Made by a program: the position numbers and the translations under genes. Source: Ramlibacter ginsenosidimutans (lineage in GTDB: Bacteria > Pseudomonadota > Gammaproteobacteria > Burkholderiales > Burkholderiaceae_C). Taken from it: DNA of 64,000 nucleotides. The DNA is taken from the NCBI RefSeq assembly GCF_016654015.1, contig NZ_JAEPWM010000001.1:372001-436000 (forward strand), in the 5' to 3' direction. This document shows positions 28,172-36,064 of this stretch, piece by piece (the stretch's first letter is position 1; every line of letters begins with the position of its first letter). The notes under the pieces are model-generated. The model was not told the origin of the DNA. It saw only the letters and a program-made list of their open reading frames with translations, and searched no databases.

Positions 28172-30157
28172 ATGAAGTTGAGAACGATTCTGGCATCCCT
28201 GGTGATCGTCCTCGCCGGATGCGTCCAGGCGCAGCCCCGTGACGACGTCATCCTCGACATGCAGAGGGCGTTCGCGGCCGGCAACCGGGCGCGTCTCACC
28301 CAGCTGCTGCCGCTTGCCCAGGGCCATGTGCTCGAACCCTGGGCCGCCTACTGGGAGCTGCGGGCGCGCCTCGATACGGCCGGCCCGTCCGAAATCCAGC
28401 AGTTCCTCGCACGGTACGCCGGAACCTATCAGGAAGACCGGCTGCGTAACGACTGGCTGCAACTACTGGGCGAACGGCGCGACTGGGACACCTTCGCGCA
28501 GGAATATCCCAAGTTCCGCATGAAGGACGACCGGGAAGTCCGCTGCTACGCCCTGCTCGTGCAGGCGCAGCGGGATGCGAGCACGATCCCCGCCGTGTCG
28601 GAGGACGTGCGCCGCAACTGGCTGGCGCAGCGCGAGGCCGACGACGGCTGCACGCTCGCGGCCGCCACGCTGCTGGACAAGCCGGGCTCGCACGTGACCT
28701 CCTCCGACGCGTGGCGCAAAGTGCGGCAGGCGGTGGAAACCGGCCGCGTCCGCGCTGCCACCGCCGCCTTGCAGATGGTCAAGCCCGATGCCCTGCCCCT
28801 GCTGGCGGAGCTCAATGCCCATCCGACCAAGTTCCTGACCAGCAAGGTGTTCGCCGCTTCGCGCATGCGCCGCGAAGTCGTGGGCCTGGCGCTGATCAAG
28901 CTGGCCACGACCGACGTGGAGAACGCGGCGAACCAGCTGGAGAGCAAATGGGGCCCGCAGATCCACCCCGAGGAGCGCGACTGGGTGTGGGGCGTGATCG
29001 GCCGGCAGGCGGCGTACCGCATGCTGCCGGCAGCCGACGGCTACTTCTCGAAGGTGCAGCATGACCGCTACCTGAGCGACGAGCTGCTGGGCTGGAAGGT
29101 GCGCGCCGCGCTGCGCGCCCCGGGCGGTCCCGACTGGCGCAACGTGCAGGAGGCGATCGGCGCCATGAGCGAGGACGCCAAGGCGGACCCCGCCTGGACC
29201 TACTGGCGGGCCCGCGCCCTGCTCGCGGCCAGCAAGCCCTCCGAAGCCCAGCGGGGCGAGGCCGAAAGGCTGCTGGACTCCATCGCTTCGCCGCGCGGCT
29301 TCTACGAACAGCTCGCGCTGGAGGAGCTCGGCCGCCCGATCACCGTGCCGCCCAAGCCGGCGCCGCTGACCGACGACGAGAAGAAGGCCGCGCGCCAGGA
29401 GCCCGGGCTCACCCGCGCCCTGTACGCGATCTCGATCGGCCTGCGCCCGGAAGGCACCCGGGAGTGGAACTACACCACCAACCTGCACCGCAGCGGCGGC
29501 TACACCGACCGCGAGCTGCTGGCTGCGGCGCAGTACGCCTGCGAGCGCGAAGTCTGGGACCGTTGCATCAACACGAGCGAGCGCACCCGGACCGAGTTCG
29601 ATTTCGAACAGCGCTTCCCGATGCCGTTCCGCGACGCGGTGGTCCAGCGCGCGAAGGAAATCGATCTCGACCCGGCCTATGTGTACGGCCTGATCCGGCA
29701 GGAAAGCCGCTTCGTGACCGAGGCGCGCTCGGGCGTGGGCGCGCACGGCCTGATGCAGGTGATGCCCGCGACGGCGCGCTGGACCGCCCGCAAGCTGGGC
29801 TTGAGCGGCTTCACGGTGGACCAGCTGGGGGAGAAGGACACCAACATCGCCATCGGCACCGGCTACCTCAAGCTCGTGCTGGACGATTTCGGCGGATCCA
29901 TGCCCATGGCCGCGGCGGCGTACAACGCGGGCCCGAGCCGGTCGCGCGCCTGGCGCAACGGGCCGGTGCTGGAGGGTGCGGCCTGGGCGGAGACCGTGCC
30001 GTTCCAGGAGACTCGCGATTACGTGAAGAAGGTGCTGGCCAACACCACGCTCTACGCGGCGATGCTCACCGGACAGCCGCAGTCGCTGAAGGCGCGGCTG
30101 GGCATGATCGGCCCGCGCGACGTCACGCTGCCGACGCCCAACATCGACCTGCCGTAG
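28172..30157 (+). CDS. Soluble lytic murein transglycosylase (Slt family)
   Basis: A 661-residue periplasmic or membrane-anchored enzyme. The signal ends in a lipobox-like IVLAGC followed by VQAQP, so it may be a lipoprotein. A long helical superhelix (TPR-like, residues about 30-450) precedes the SLT domain with catalytic Glu near residue 511 (LIRQESRF), GAHGLMQVMPATA and AAAYNAGPSR. It cleaves peptidoglycan glycan strands with formation of 1,6-anhydro-MurNAc. Family length is normal. The divergent cyclo-ligase gene starts 9 bp away. Confidence 0.93.
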   Translation: MKLRTILASLVIVLAGCVQAQPRDDVILDMQRAFAAGNRARLTQLLPLAQGHVLEPWAAYWELRARLDTAGPSEIQQFLARYAGTYQEDRLRNDWLQLLGERRDWDTFAQEYPKFRMKDDREVRCYALLVQAQRDASTIPAVSEDVRRNWLAQREADDGCTLAAATLLDKPGSHVTSSDAWRKVRQAVETGRVRAATAALQMVKPDALPLLAELNAHPTKFLTSKVFAASRMRREVVGLALIKLATTDVENAANQLESKWGPQIHPEERDWVWGVIGRQAAYRMLPAADGYFSKVQHDRYLSDELLGWKVRAALRAPGGPDWRNVQEAIGAMSEDAKADPAWTYWRARALLAASKPSEAQRGEAERLLDSIASPRGFYEQLALEELGRPITVPPKPAPLTDDEKKAARQEPGLTRALYAISIGLRPEGTREWNYTTNLHRSGGYTDRELLAAAQYACEREVWDRCINTSERTRTEFDFEQRFPMPFRDAVVQRAKEIDLDPAYVYGLIRQESRFVTEARSGVGAHGLMQVMPATARWTARKLGLSGFTVDQLGEKDTNIAIGTGYLKLVLDDFGGSMPMAAAAYNAGPSRSRAWRNGPVLEGAAWAETVPFQETRDYVKKVLANTTLYAAMLTGQPQSLKARLGMIGPRDVTLPTPNIDLP

Positions 30158-30465
30158 CGGCCCGGTCAGGCGGGTCGCGTGGCCCCATTGTGCGAACCTC
30201 GGCTTGCTGCCGCGCTGGATCGCTGGGGTTCGCGGTGCTCACCGCCAGCCTACGCAGTTCCCGGGTAAAGCGCAGACCATGGGCCACGGGTGAAGCGCAG
30301 ACCGTAGGCTGGCGGTGAGCCGCAGGCGAACCCCAGCTTCCCGCGTGATGCCGGATTGCCTGGGTTCGCTGCGCGACCCTCGGCGGCTCATCAATCCCTG
30401 CCGGCTTTCGCATCAATCGCCGCCGCGAGGACCGCTAGCATGGCGGCCATCACAAGGAGGCCGTC
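30158..30465. other. Intergenic gap carrying a palindromic repeat element
   Basis: The 308 bp between the transglycosylase and GST genes contain no gene. They hold a compound inverted repeat at 30223-30336 with an internal pair of direct repeats, described separately. The right end supplies an excellent AGGAGG (30455-30460) for the GST gene. Confidence 0.55.
30223..30336. repeat. REP-like palindromic intergenic element
   Basis: Outer arms CTGGGGTTCG (30223-30232) and CGAACCCCAG (30327-30336) and inner 18-bp arms at 30237-30254 and 30303-30320 are exact inverted repeats. Between the arms, GGGTAAAGCGCAGACC (30263-30278) recurs with one change at 30288-30303. The whole can fold into a long stem. 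Similar elements are often present in many copies per genome. Confidence 0.75.
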
Positions 30466-31152
30466 ATGCTGACGCTGTACATCGGCAACAAGAACTACTC
30501 GTCCTGGTCCATGCGCCCGTGGGTGCTCATGAAGCAGGCGGGGATCGCTTTCGAGGAACGGATGGTCCGCTTCGAGGCGCTCGAAGGCGACTCCGGATTC
30601 AAGCGCACCGTGCTCAAGGTGAACCCGGCGGGGCGCGTCCCCGTGCTGGTGGACGACGGCTTCGCCATCTGGGACACGATGGCCATCGCCGAGTACTTGG
30701 CCGAGCGCTTTCCCGAGCGGCAGTTGTGGCCCGCGGACGTGCGGGCCCGGGCACGCGCGCGCAGCGTCTGCGCCGAGATGCACTCCGGCTTCACCGCGCT
30801 GCGCACGCATTGCCCGATGAACATCGAGGCGTCGCTGCCGCAGGCAGGCGCCCTTGCCTGGCGCGACCAGCCGGGGCTGCGCGCCGACGTGCAGCGCCTC
30901 GTGGGCATGTGGACGGACCTGCTGCAGGAACACCGCGGGCCGATGCTGTTCGGCGACTTCAGCATCGCCGACGCCTTCTTCGCCCCCGTGTGCATGCGCC
31001 TGCGCACCTACCAGCTGCCGGTGCCCGGTCCCGTCACCGACTACGTGCGGCGCGTGTGCGCGCTGCCGGGGGTGAAGGCCTGGATCGACGAGGCGCTGGC
31101 CGAACAGGACTTCCTCGACTTCGAGGAGCCGTACCGCACCGGGCGCGGCTAG
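30466..31152 (+). CDS. Glutathione S-transferase family protein
   Basis: A 228-residue protein: thioredoxin-like N-terminal domain (LYIGNKNYSSWSMRPWVLMKQAG, with Ser in the catalytic region; NPAGRVPVLVDDG with the conserved cis-Pro; WDTMAIAEYLAE with the glutathione gamma-glutamyl contact) and an all-helical C-terminal domain. The SSWSxRPW start is a known bacterial subgroup close to maleylacetoacetate isomerase/zeta. The start is set by AGGAGG at 30455-30460. Substrate unknown; no clear operon partner. Confidence 0.92.
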   Translation: MLTLYIGNKNYSSWSMRPWVLMKQAGIAFEERMVRFEALEGDSGFKRTVLKVNPAGRVPVLVDDGFAIWDTMAIAEYLAERFPERQLWPADVRARARARSVCAEMHSGFTALRTHCPMNIEASLPQAGALAWRDQPGLRADVQRLVGMWTDLLQEHRGPMLFGDFSIADAFFAPVCMRLRTYQLPVPGPVTDYVRRVCALPGVKAWIDEALAEQDFLDFEEPYRTGRG

Positions 31153-31198
31153 CACGGCGCAGCGGGGTGGGCCCGGCGCCCGCCCTTACACTGCGCCC

Positions 31199-32440
31199 AT
31201 GCGAAGCTTCCGCGTGGGGGGTGCGGTCCGGGATGCGCTGCTGGGCCTGCCGGTCAACGACACCGACTGGGTGGTGGTGGGCGCCACGCCCGATGCCATG
31301 ATCGACGCCGGCTACCTGCCGGTCGGCAAGGACTTCCCGGTGTTCCTGCATCCCGAGACGCGCGAGGAATACGCGCTCGCGCGCACCGAGCGGAAGACCG
31401 GCCGCGGCTACCACGGCTTCAGCTTCCAGGCCGCCCCGGACGTCACGCTGGAGCAGGACCTGGCCCGGCGCGACCTCACCATCAATGCGATCGCGCAGGC
31501 CGAGGACGGATCGCTGATCGATCCCTACGGCGGCCAGCAGGACCTGCGCCGCAAGCTGCTGCGCCACGTCACCGACGCCTTCCGCGAAGACCCGGTGCGC
31601 ATCCTGCGGGTCGCGCGCTTCTCTGCGCGCTTCCATGACTTCAGCCTCGCGCCGGAGACGCTGGAGCTCATGCGCGCCATGGTGGCGGACGGCGAGGCGG
31701 ACCACCTGGTGCCCGAGCGGGTCTGGCAGGAGCTCGCGCGCGGCCTGATGGAGGAGAGGCCTTCGCGCATGTTCGAGGTGCTGCGGGACTGCGGCGCGCT
31801 GGCGCGCATCCTGCCCGAGGTCGATCGGCTCTGGGGCGTTCCACAGCGCGCCGACTACCACCCCGAGGTGGACACCGGCGTGCACAACATGATGGTGCTC
31901 GACATGAGCGCGCGCCTGGATGCGCCGCTGGCCGTGCGCTTCGCCTGCCTCACGCACGACCTGGGCAAGGGGACCACGCCGGCCGACGTGCTGCCGCGGC
32001 ACATCGGGCACGAACAGCGCAGCGCGAAGCTGCTGCAAGGCCTGTGCAACCGCCTGCGCGTGCCCAACGACTGCCGCGAGCTGGCCGACGTGGTTGCGCG
32101 AGAGCACGGCAACATCCATCGCAGCGGGGAGTTCGGCGCGGCCGCCATCGTGCGGCTGCTGGAGCGCTGCGATGCCTTCCGCAAGCCGCAACGATTTGAG
32201 CAGGTGCTGCTGGCCTGCGAGTGCGATGCGCGCGGCCGGCTGGGACTCGAGGAGCAGGCCTATCCGCAGCGCGAGCGCCTGCTTGCGGCGCTGACCGCCG
32301 CACGCGCGGTGGACACCGCCACGCTGGCCGCGCAGGCGCGCGATCAGGGCCTCTCAGGCGAGGCGATCGGCGAGCGCATCCAGCACGCCCGCGTGCAGGT
32401 CGTGCACGACCTTCAGACGAGCAGGGCCAGCGCCGCGTAG
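31199..32440 (+). CDS. cca: CCA tRNA nucleotidyltransferase (multifunctional CCA protein)
   Basis: A 413-residue class II nucleotidyltransferase that adds or repairs the 3' CCA of tRNAs. It starts FRVGGAVRDALLGLPVNDTDWVVVG (nucleotide-binding GGxVRD and catalytic DxD-type acids), has RRDLTINAIA and the RNA-binding core, then a C-terminal HD phosphohydrolase domain (DTGVHNMMVLD, THDLGKGTTP), as in the E. coli multifunctional enzyme. TTACACT sits 7 bp before the ATG, close enough that transcripts may be nearly leaderless. It overlaps the ROK gene by 28 bp tail to tail. Confidence 0.95.
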   Translation: MRSFRVGGAVRDALLGLPVNDTDWVVVGATPDAMIDAGYLPVGKDFPVFLHPETREEYALARTERKTGRGYHGFSFQAAPDVTLEQDLARRDLTINAIAQAEDGSLIDPYGGQQDLRRKLLRHVTDAFREDPVRILRVARFSARFHDFSLAPETLELMRAMVADGEADHLVPERVWQELARGLMEERPSRMFEVLRDCGALARILPEVDRLWGVPQRADYHPEVDTGVHNMMVLDMSARLDAPLAVRFACLTHDLGKGTTPADVLPRHIGHEQRSAKLLQGLCNRLRVPNDCRELADVVAREHGNIHRSGEFGAAAIVRLLERCDAFRKPQRFEQVLLACECDARGRLGLEEQAYPQRERLLAALTAARAVDTATLAAQARDQGLSGEAIGERIQHARVQVVHDLQTSRASAA

Positions 32441-33339
32441 TCGCCCACGCGATCGCCGAGGCCGGCCGCGACCAGCTCGCACCCGGCCGTGAGCGCAGGC
32501 AGCTTGCCGCGCAACTGGTCCTGCAGGCGCGGCAGCAGATAGTCCTTGTTGTTGGTGAACACGCTGCCGCCCAGGCTGATGCGCTGCAGGTCCAGCATCA
32601 CCGCGATGTTGTACAGCGCGCGCCCCATCACGCGGCACAGCTCGTCGACCACGGCGATCGCCGAAGCCTCGCCGGCACGCACCCGGTGCATGAGCGTGGC
32701 GGCGTCGGCGCCGAGGCGCCGCGCCACCGCGTTGCCCCCGACCAGCGCCTCGACGTCGCCGATGTTGCCGCAGCCGCACAGAGCATCGTCGTTGTCGCTG
32801 ACGAACATGTGGCCGCCGTGGCCGGCGTTGCCGTTCTTGCCGCGCAGCACCTGGCCGTCCACGCACAGGCCCATCCCGACGCCCGTGCTCCAAGTGACGA
32901 AGGCGCAGTGGTCGAAGCCCTGCAGTGCACCCCAGCGGCGCTCGGCCTCCAGGGCCGACACCGCATCGTTCTCGACGCGCACGCCTTCCTTGAAGCGCTG
33001 CCGCAGCGGCGCTTCGAGCGTGGCAGTCATCCAGTCGTTCGGCAGGCCGCGCGCCGGGCCGGCGAGGCCGCCGCAGATGTTGGGACTCGCGAGTTCGACC
33101 AGCCCGGCATTCAGCACGAACGGTCCGGCGGAGGCCACGCCCGCGCGCTGCACGCGCGAAGGATCGATGCCGACGTCGGCACAGGCTTCGTCCACCATGC
33201 GGATGATCTGGCGCGCCACCGCGTCGTGGCTGCCGGTCTTGGCCGTGGGCTCGCTGCGGCTGCCCACCAGCTCGAGCCCGGCGCCGCTGTTGAGGCTGAC
33301 GGCGAGCTTCGTGCCGCCGATGTCGATGCAGGCTTTCAT
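32413..33339 (-). CDS. ROK family sugar kinase/regulator-like protein
   Basis: A 308-residue ROK protein: ATP phosphate-binding DIGGTK at the N-terminus, catalytic Asp in VENDAVSAL, and the ROK signature zone GNAGHGGHMFVSDND...CGCGNIGDVEAL. The usual zinc motif is CxCGxxGCxE; here the third cysteine is Asp, so zinc binding may be weakened. There is no DNA-binding domain, so a sugar kinase (glucose, fructose, N-acetylhexosamine) is likelier than a repressor. It follows the DUF2905 gene on the minus strand with a 4-bp gap reversed in order. Confidence 0.85.
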   Translation of the reverse strand: MKACIDIGGTKLAVSLNSGAGLELVGSRSEPTAKTGSHDAVARQIIRMVDEACADVGIDPSRVQRAGVASAGPFVLNAGLVELASPNICGGLAGPARGLPNDWMTATLEAPLRQRFKEGVRVENDAVSALEAERRWGALQGFDHCAFVTWSTGVGMGLCVDGQVLRGKNGNAGHGGHMFVSDNDDALCGCGNIGDVEALVGGNAVARRLGADAATLMHRVRAGEASAIAVVDELCRVMGRALYNIAVMLDLQRISLGGSVFTNNKDYLLPRLQDQLRGKLPALTAGCELVAAGLGDRVGDYAALALLV

Positions 33340-33343
33340 GGAT

Positions 33344-33538
33344 TCAGAGGTACTTCGCGATCACCGACGCAATCATGCTCAGGAGAATGGTCGAGGTCAG
33401 CGGCACGAACATCTCGCGCCCGAACAGGCGGAAGCGCAGGTCCCCCGGCAGGCGCCCGAACCCGAACTTCTGCAGCACGGGCGAGAACCAGCTGATGAAA
33501 ATCAGCGCGAGGAAGATGACGAACATCCAGCGGATCAT
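33344..33538 (-). CDS. DUF2905 family small membrane protein
   Basis: A 64-residue protein with two hydrophobic segments (MFVIFLALIFISWF and PLTSTILLSMIASVIAKYL) around the conserved loop LPGDLRFRLFGREMFVPL, which identifies DUF2905. Function is unknown; members are small inner-membrane proteins. Its stop lies 4 bp before the ROK kinase start, so the two are probably co-transcribed. Confidence 0.85.
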   Translation of the reverse strand: MIRWMFVIFLALIFISWFSPVLQKFGFGRLPGDLRFRLFGREMFVPLTSTILLSMIASVIAKYL

Positions 33539-33616
33539 GGGTGCAGTGTAGGGCCAGGAACGGCCGCGCGGGCCTGCGGCAGCAGGGGACCCGCCGGCGC
33601 GCAGGGCACCGCCGGT

Positions 33617-34696
33617 TCACAGCGTGTGGGTGCGGTCGCCGAAGCGGAAGCCGATCGCGTTCCAGAAGGGCCCGCGCTGGAAGGCGATCACCTTGAACAG
33701 CTCGCCCATCTCGTGCTCCGCGACCAGGCGCTGGGCTGCGGCCTGCTGCGCGATAGGCAGCGCCGCCATGCGTTCGACGATGCCGCAATTGATGAGGAAG
33801 CGGCCCTGCGTCGCATAGCCCAGGGTCGGCAAGCCGACCTCCTGCGCCGCGACCGCGACGCCGGTGAAATCGACGTGGCTGGTGATGTCCTTCTCGCCCG
33901 GTGCGTCCAGCGGATCGGGATCGGCCAGGTGCCCGCGGTGGCACATCAGCGTGCCCATGTGGCGTTGCGGGTGGTAGTACTCCGCTTCGGGGAATCCGTA
34001 ATCGAAGAAGAAGGCGGCGCCCTGCGCCAGCCGCTCGCCCAGCGTGCGCACGAAGGCCTGCGCGTGATGGTGCAGTTCGGTGAGGTAGTCGTGCGTGCCG
34101 GCGGGCTCCACCGGGGGCCGCAGGTGCGTGAGCACGTCGGACCAGGCGAGGCGGCCGTCCTGGAGCGTGACGCCGCGCTCGTGCCACAGGAGGTTCTTGC
34201 GGGCGAGCAGCTTCACCGGCATCGCGTCGAGCACCTCGTTGCCGATCACCACGCCGTCCATGGACTGGGGCAGCTCCGACACCCACTGCACCCGATCGCC
34301 GAAGGCGGCCAGCGCCTCACGCTGCCGTTCGCGCAGGGACGCCGACAACTCCACGATCGTGTAGCGCTGCACCCGGGGTCCCAGCGCCTGCAGCAGTTCC
34401 CGCGCCAACGCGCCGGAGCCGGCCCCGAACTCCCACAGCTCGGTGGTCGCGGTGCGCTGCAGGGCTTCTTCCACCTGCACCGCCAGGCACTGGCCGAACA
34501 GCGGGCTCATCTCGGGCGCCGTCACGAAATCGCTGCCCGATGCCGGCATGGTGCCGAACTTGCGCGAGGTGTTCGCGTAGTAACCCAGCCCGGGCGCGTA
34601 CAGCGCCAGGGCCATGTAGCGATCGAAAGGAAGCCAGCCGCCCGCCCGGGCGACCTGCTCGGCGATGAGCTTCTGCAGCCCGGTCGTTACACTCAT
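33617..34696 (-). CDS. SAM-dependent methyltransferase, MidA/NDUFAF7 family
   Basis: A 359-residue protein recognised by FDRYMALALYAPGLGYYAN, FVTAPEMSPLFGQCLA, and the SAM-binding ELWEFGAGSGALARELL. These are conserved from bacteria to mitochondrial NDUFAF7, an arginine methyltransferase for complex I assembly; the bacterial substrate is unclear. The ATG at 34696 (MSVTTGLQKL) is preferred over a TTG further out at 34729. It diverges from the SDR gene with about 32 bp between starts. Confidence 0.9.
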   Translation of the reverse strand: MSVTTGLQKLIAEQVARAGGWLPFDRYMALALYAPGLGYYANTSRKFGTMPASGSDFVTAPEMSPLFGQCLAVQVEEALQRTATTELWEFGAGSGALARELLQALGPRVQRYTIVELSASLRERQREALAAFGDRVQWVSELPQSMDGVVIGNEVLDAMPVKLLARKNLLWHERGVTLQDGRLAWSDVLTHLRPPVEPAGTHDYLTELHHHAQAFVRTLGERLAQGAAFFFDYGFPEAEYYHPQRHMGTLMCHRGHLADPDPLDAPGEKDITSHVDFTGVAVAAQEVGLPTLGYATQGRFLINCGIVERMAALPIAQQAAAQRLVAEHEMGELFKVIAFQRGPFWNAIGFRFGDRTHTL

Positions 34697-34728
34697 TGCA
34701 TGGGAATTCACCAGGGCATTGTCCGCCA

Positions 34729-35493
34729 ATGAGTGCCGCCGCAGGCCGCTGCGTGCTGGTCACCGGCGCCTCGCGCCGGCTCGGCCGCGCCATTGCCCTC
34801 GACCTGGCCCAGGCCGGCTGGCGCGTCGCCGTGCACTACCGCAGCTCCGAGCAGGAGGCGCGGCAGACGGCGGCAGAGTGCGCGCGTCACGCGCCGGCCG
34901 AGGTGTTCCAGGCCGACCTGCAGGACGAGGCGCAGGTGCGGGCGCTGGTCCCCGCCGCCGTGCGCCACTTCGGGCAACTGGATGCGGTCGTGAACAACGC
35001 CTCGCGCTTCGAGCACGACGACGCGCGCAGCTTCACCGCGGCATCGCTCGCCGCACATATCGCCTCCAACACCGCCGCGCCCGTGCTGCTCGCGCAAGGG
35101 CTGGCGCAGCACGTCGATGAGCGCAACTCGGAAGGCGCGGTCGTGAACCTGCTGGACCAGAAGCTGTGGAACCCCAATCCGGACTTCTTCAGCTACACGC
35201 TGTCGAAGGCGGCGCTGGAAGCCGCAACCACCTTGCTGGCCCAGGCGCTGGCGCCGCGCCTGCGCGTGGTGGGCGTCGCGCCCGGGCTCACCTTGACCAG
35301 CCACATGCTCTCGCAGGAACGCTTCGAGCAGTTGCACAAGCTCTCGCCCCTCGGCCGCTCGTCCACGCCGGAGGACGTCGCGCATGCCGTGCGTTTCGCA
35401 CTGGAGAACCGCGCCATCACCGGCACCACCTTGCTGGTGGATGGCGGGCAGCACCTGATGAAGTTCGACCGCGACTTCTCCCTGATGCCATGA
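34729..35493 (+). CDS. SDR family oxidoreductase, pteridine reductase-like
   Basis: A 254-residue short-chain dehydrogenase: cofactor motif VLVTGASRRLGRAI (the RRLG arginine suits NADPH), NNAS, and catalytic Ser/Tyr/Lys with Y-TLSK. The RRLG and DQK-WNPNPDFFSYTLSK features resemble pteridine reductase and FolM-type enzymes. The next gene, overlapping by 4 bp, is dihydroneopterin aldolase, which supports a role in dihydro- or tetrahydrobiopterin/folate reduction. Other SDR substrates cannot be excluded. Confidence 0.88.
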   Translation: MSAAAGRCVLVTGASRRLGRAIALDLAQAGWRVAVHYRSSEQEARQTAAECARHAPAEVFQADLQDEAQVRALVPAAVRHFGQLDAVVNNASRFEHDDARSFTAASLAAHIASNTAAPVLLAQGLAQHVDERNSEGAVVNLLDQKLWNPNPDFFSYTLSKAALEAATTLLAQALAPRLRVVGVAPGLTLTSHMLSQERFEQLHKLSPLGRSSTPEDVAHAVRFALENRAITGTTLLVDGGQHLMKFDRDFSLMP

Positions 35494-35864
35494 GCGTGAG
35501 CAAGACCGGCACCCGCATCCTGACGCTCGAGGGCCTGCGCTTCGACGCGAACCTCGGCATCCTCGACCACGAGAAGACCGCGCCGCAGCCGATCCGCGTC
35601 GACGCGGAACTGAACCTCGGCACCCAGCCCCTGCTGCCCAGCGACGACGACATCATGCACGTGCTGGACTACCGCAAGGTGCGCCGCATCATCATCGAGG
35701 AGTGCACCGCGGTGCATGTCAACCTGCTCGAGACGCTGATCGGCAAGCTCGCGCACCGGCTCCTGCAGTTGCCCGGCGTGCTGGGCGTGCGGGTGCGCAT
35801 CGCCAAGCTGGAGATCTTCGACGACTGCGAAGTGGCCATCCGCATCGAGACCGGGCACTGGTGA
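35490..35864 (+). CDS. folB: Dihydroneopterin aldolase
   Basis: A 124-residue T-fold protein that converts dihydroneopterin to 6-hydroxymethyl-dihydropterin in folate synthesis. Conserved parts are the early LEGLRFDANLGILDHEK, the central VLDYRKVRRII, and LLETLIGKLAHRLL with the catalytic Glu. FolX-type epimerases look similar, so aldolase versus epimerase is not certain. It overlaps the SDR gene by 4 bp (ATGA). Confidence 0.9.
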   Translation: MSVSKTGTRILTLEGLRFDANLGILDHEKTAPQPIRVDAELNLGTQPLLPSDDDIMHVLDYRKVRRIIIEECTAVHVNLLETLIGKLAHRLLQLPGVLGVRVRIAKLEIFDDCEVAIRIETGHW

Positions 35865-36064
35865 TCAGTGTCGCCAAGAATTCTCTTTGAAAGAGGATAG
35901 ATTAGGTCTCGCTGCAAATGCGAGCCCCCAGAAATCGATGACTTAGAGCTCTTCCAGGTCTCGCATCGCGAGCTGGCGTCGCACAAAGCTCTGGGGCGTT
36001 CTGCGGGTGGCATGAACAATGAACGCTGCCGCCGCAGGCATGGGGCAACCGGGATAGGTGACGG
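35865..36064. other. Intergenic region between folB and the aromatic operon's last gene
   Basis: The two genes are convergent. A short inverted repeat CTCTTT-GAAAGAG (about 35881-35893) lies just after folB and may act as a weak terminator. A/T-rich relative to neighbours. No gene seen. Confidence 0.4.
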
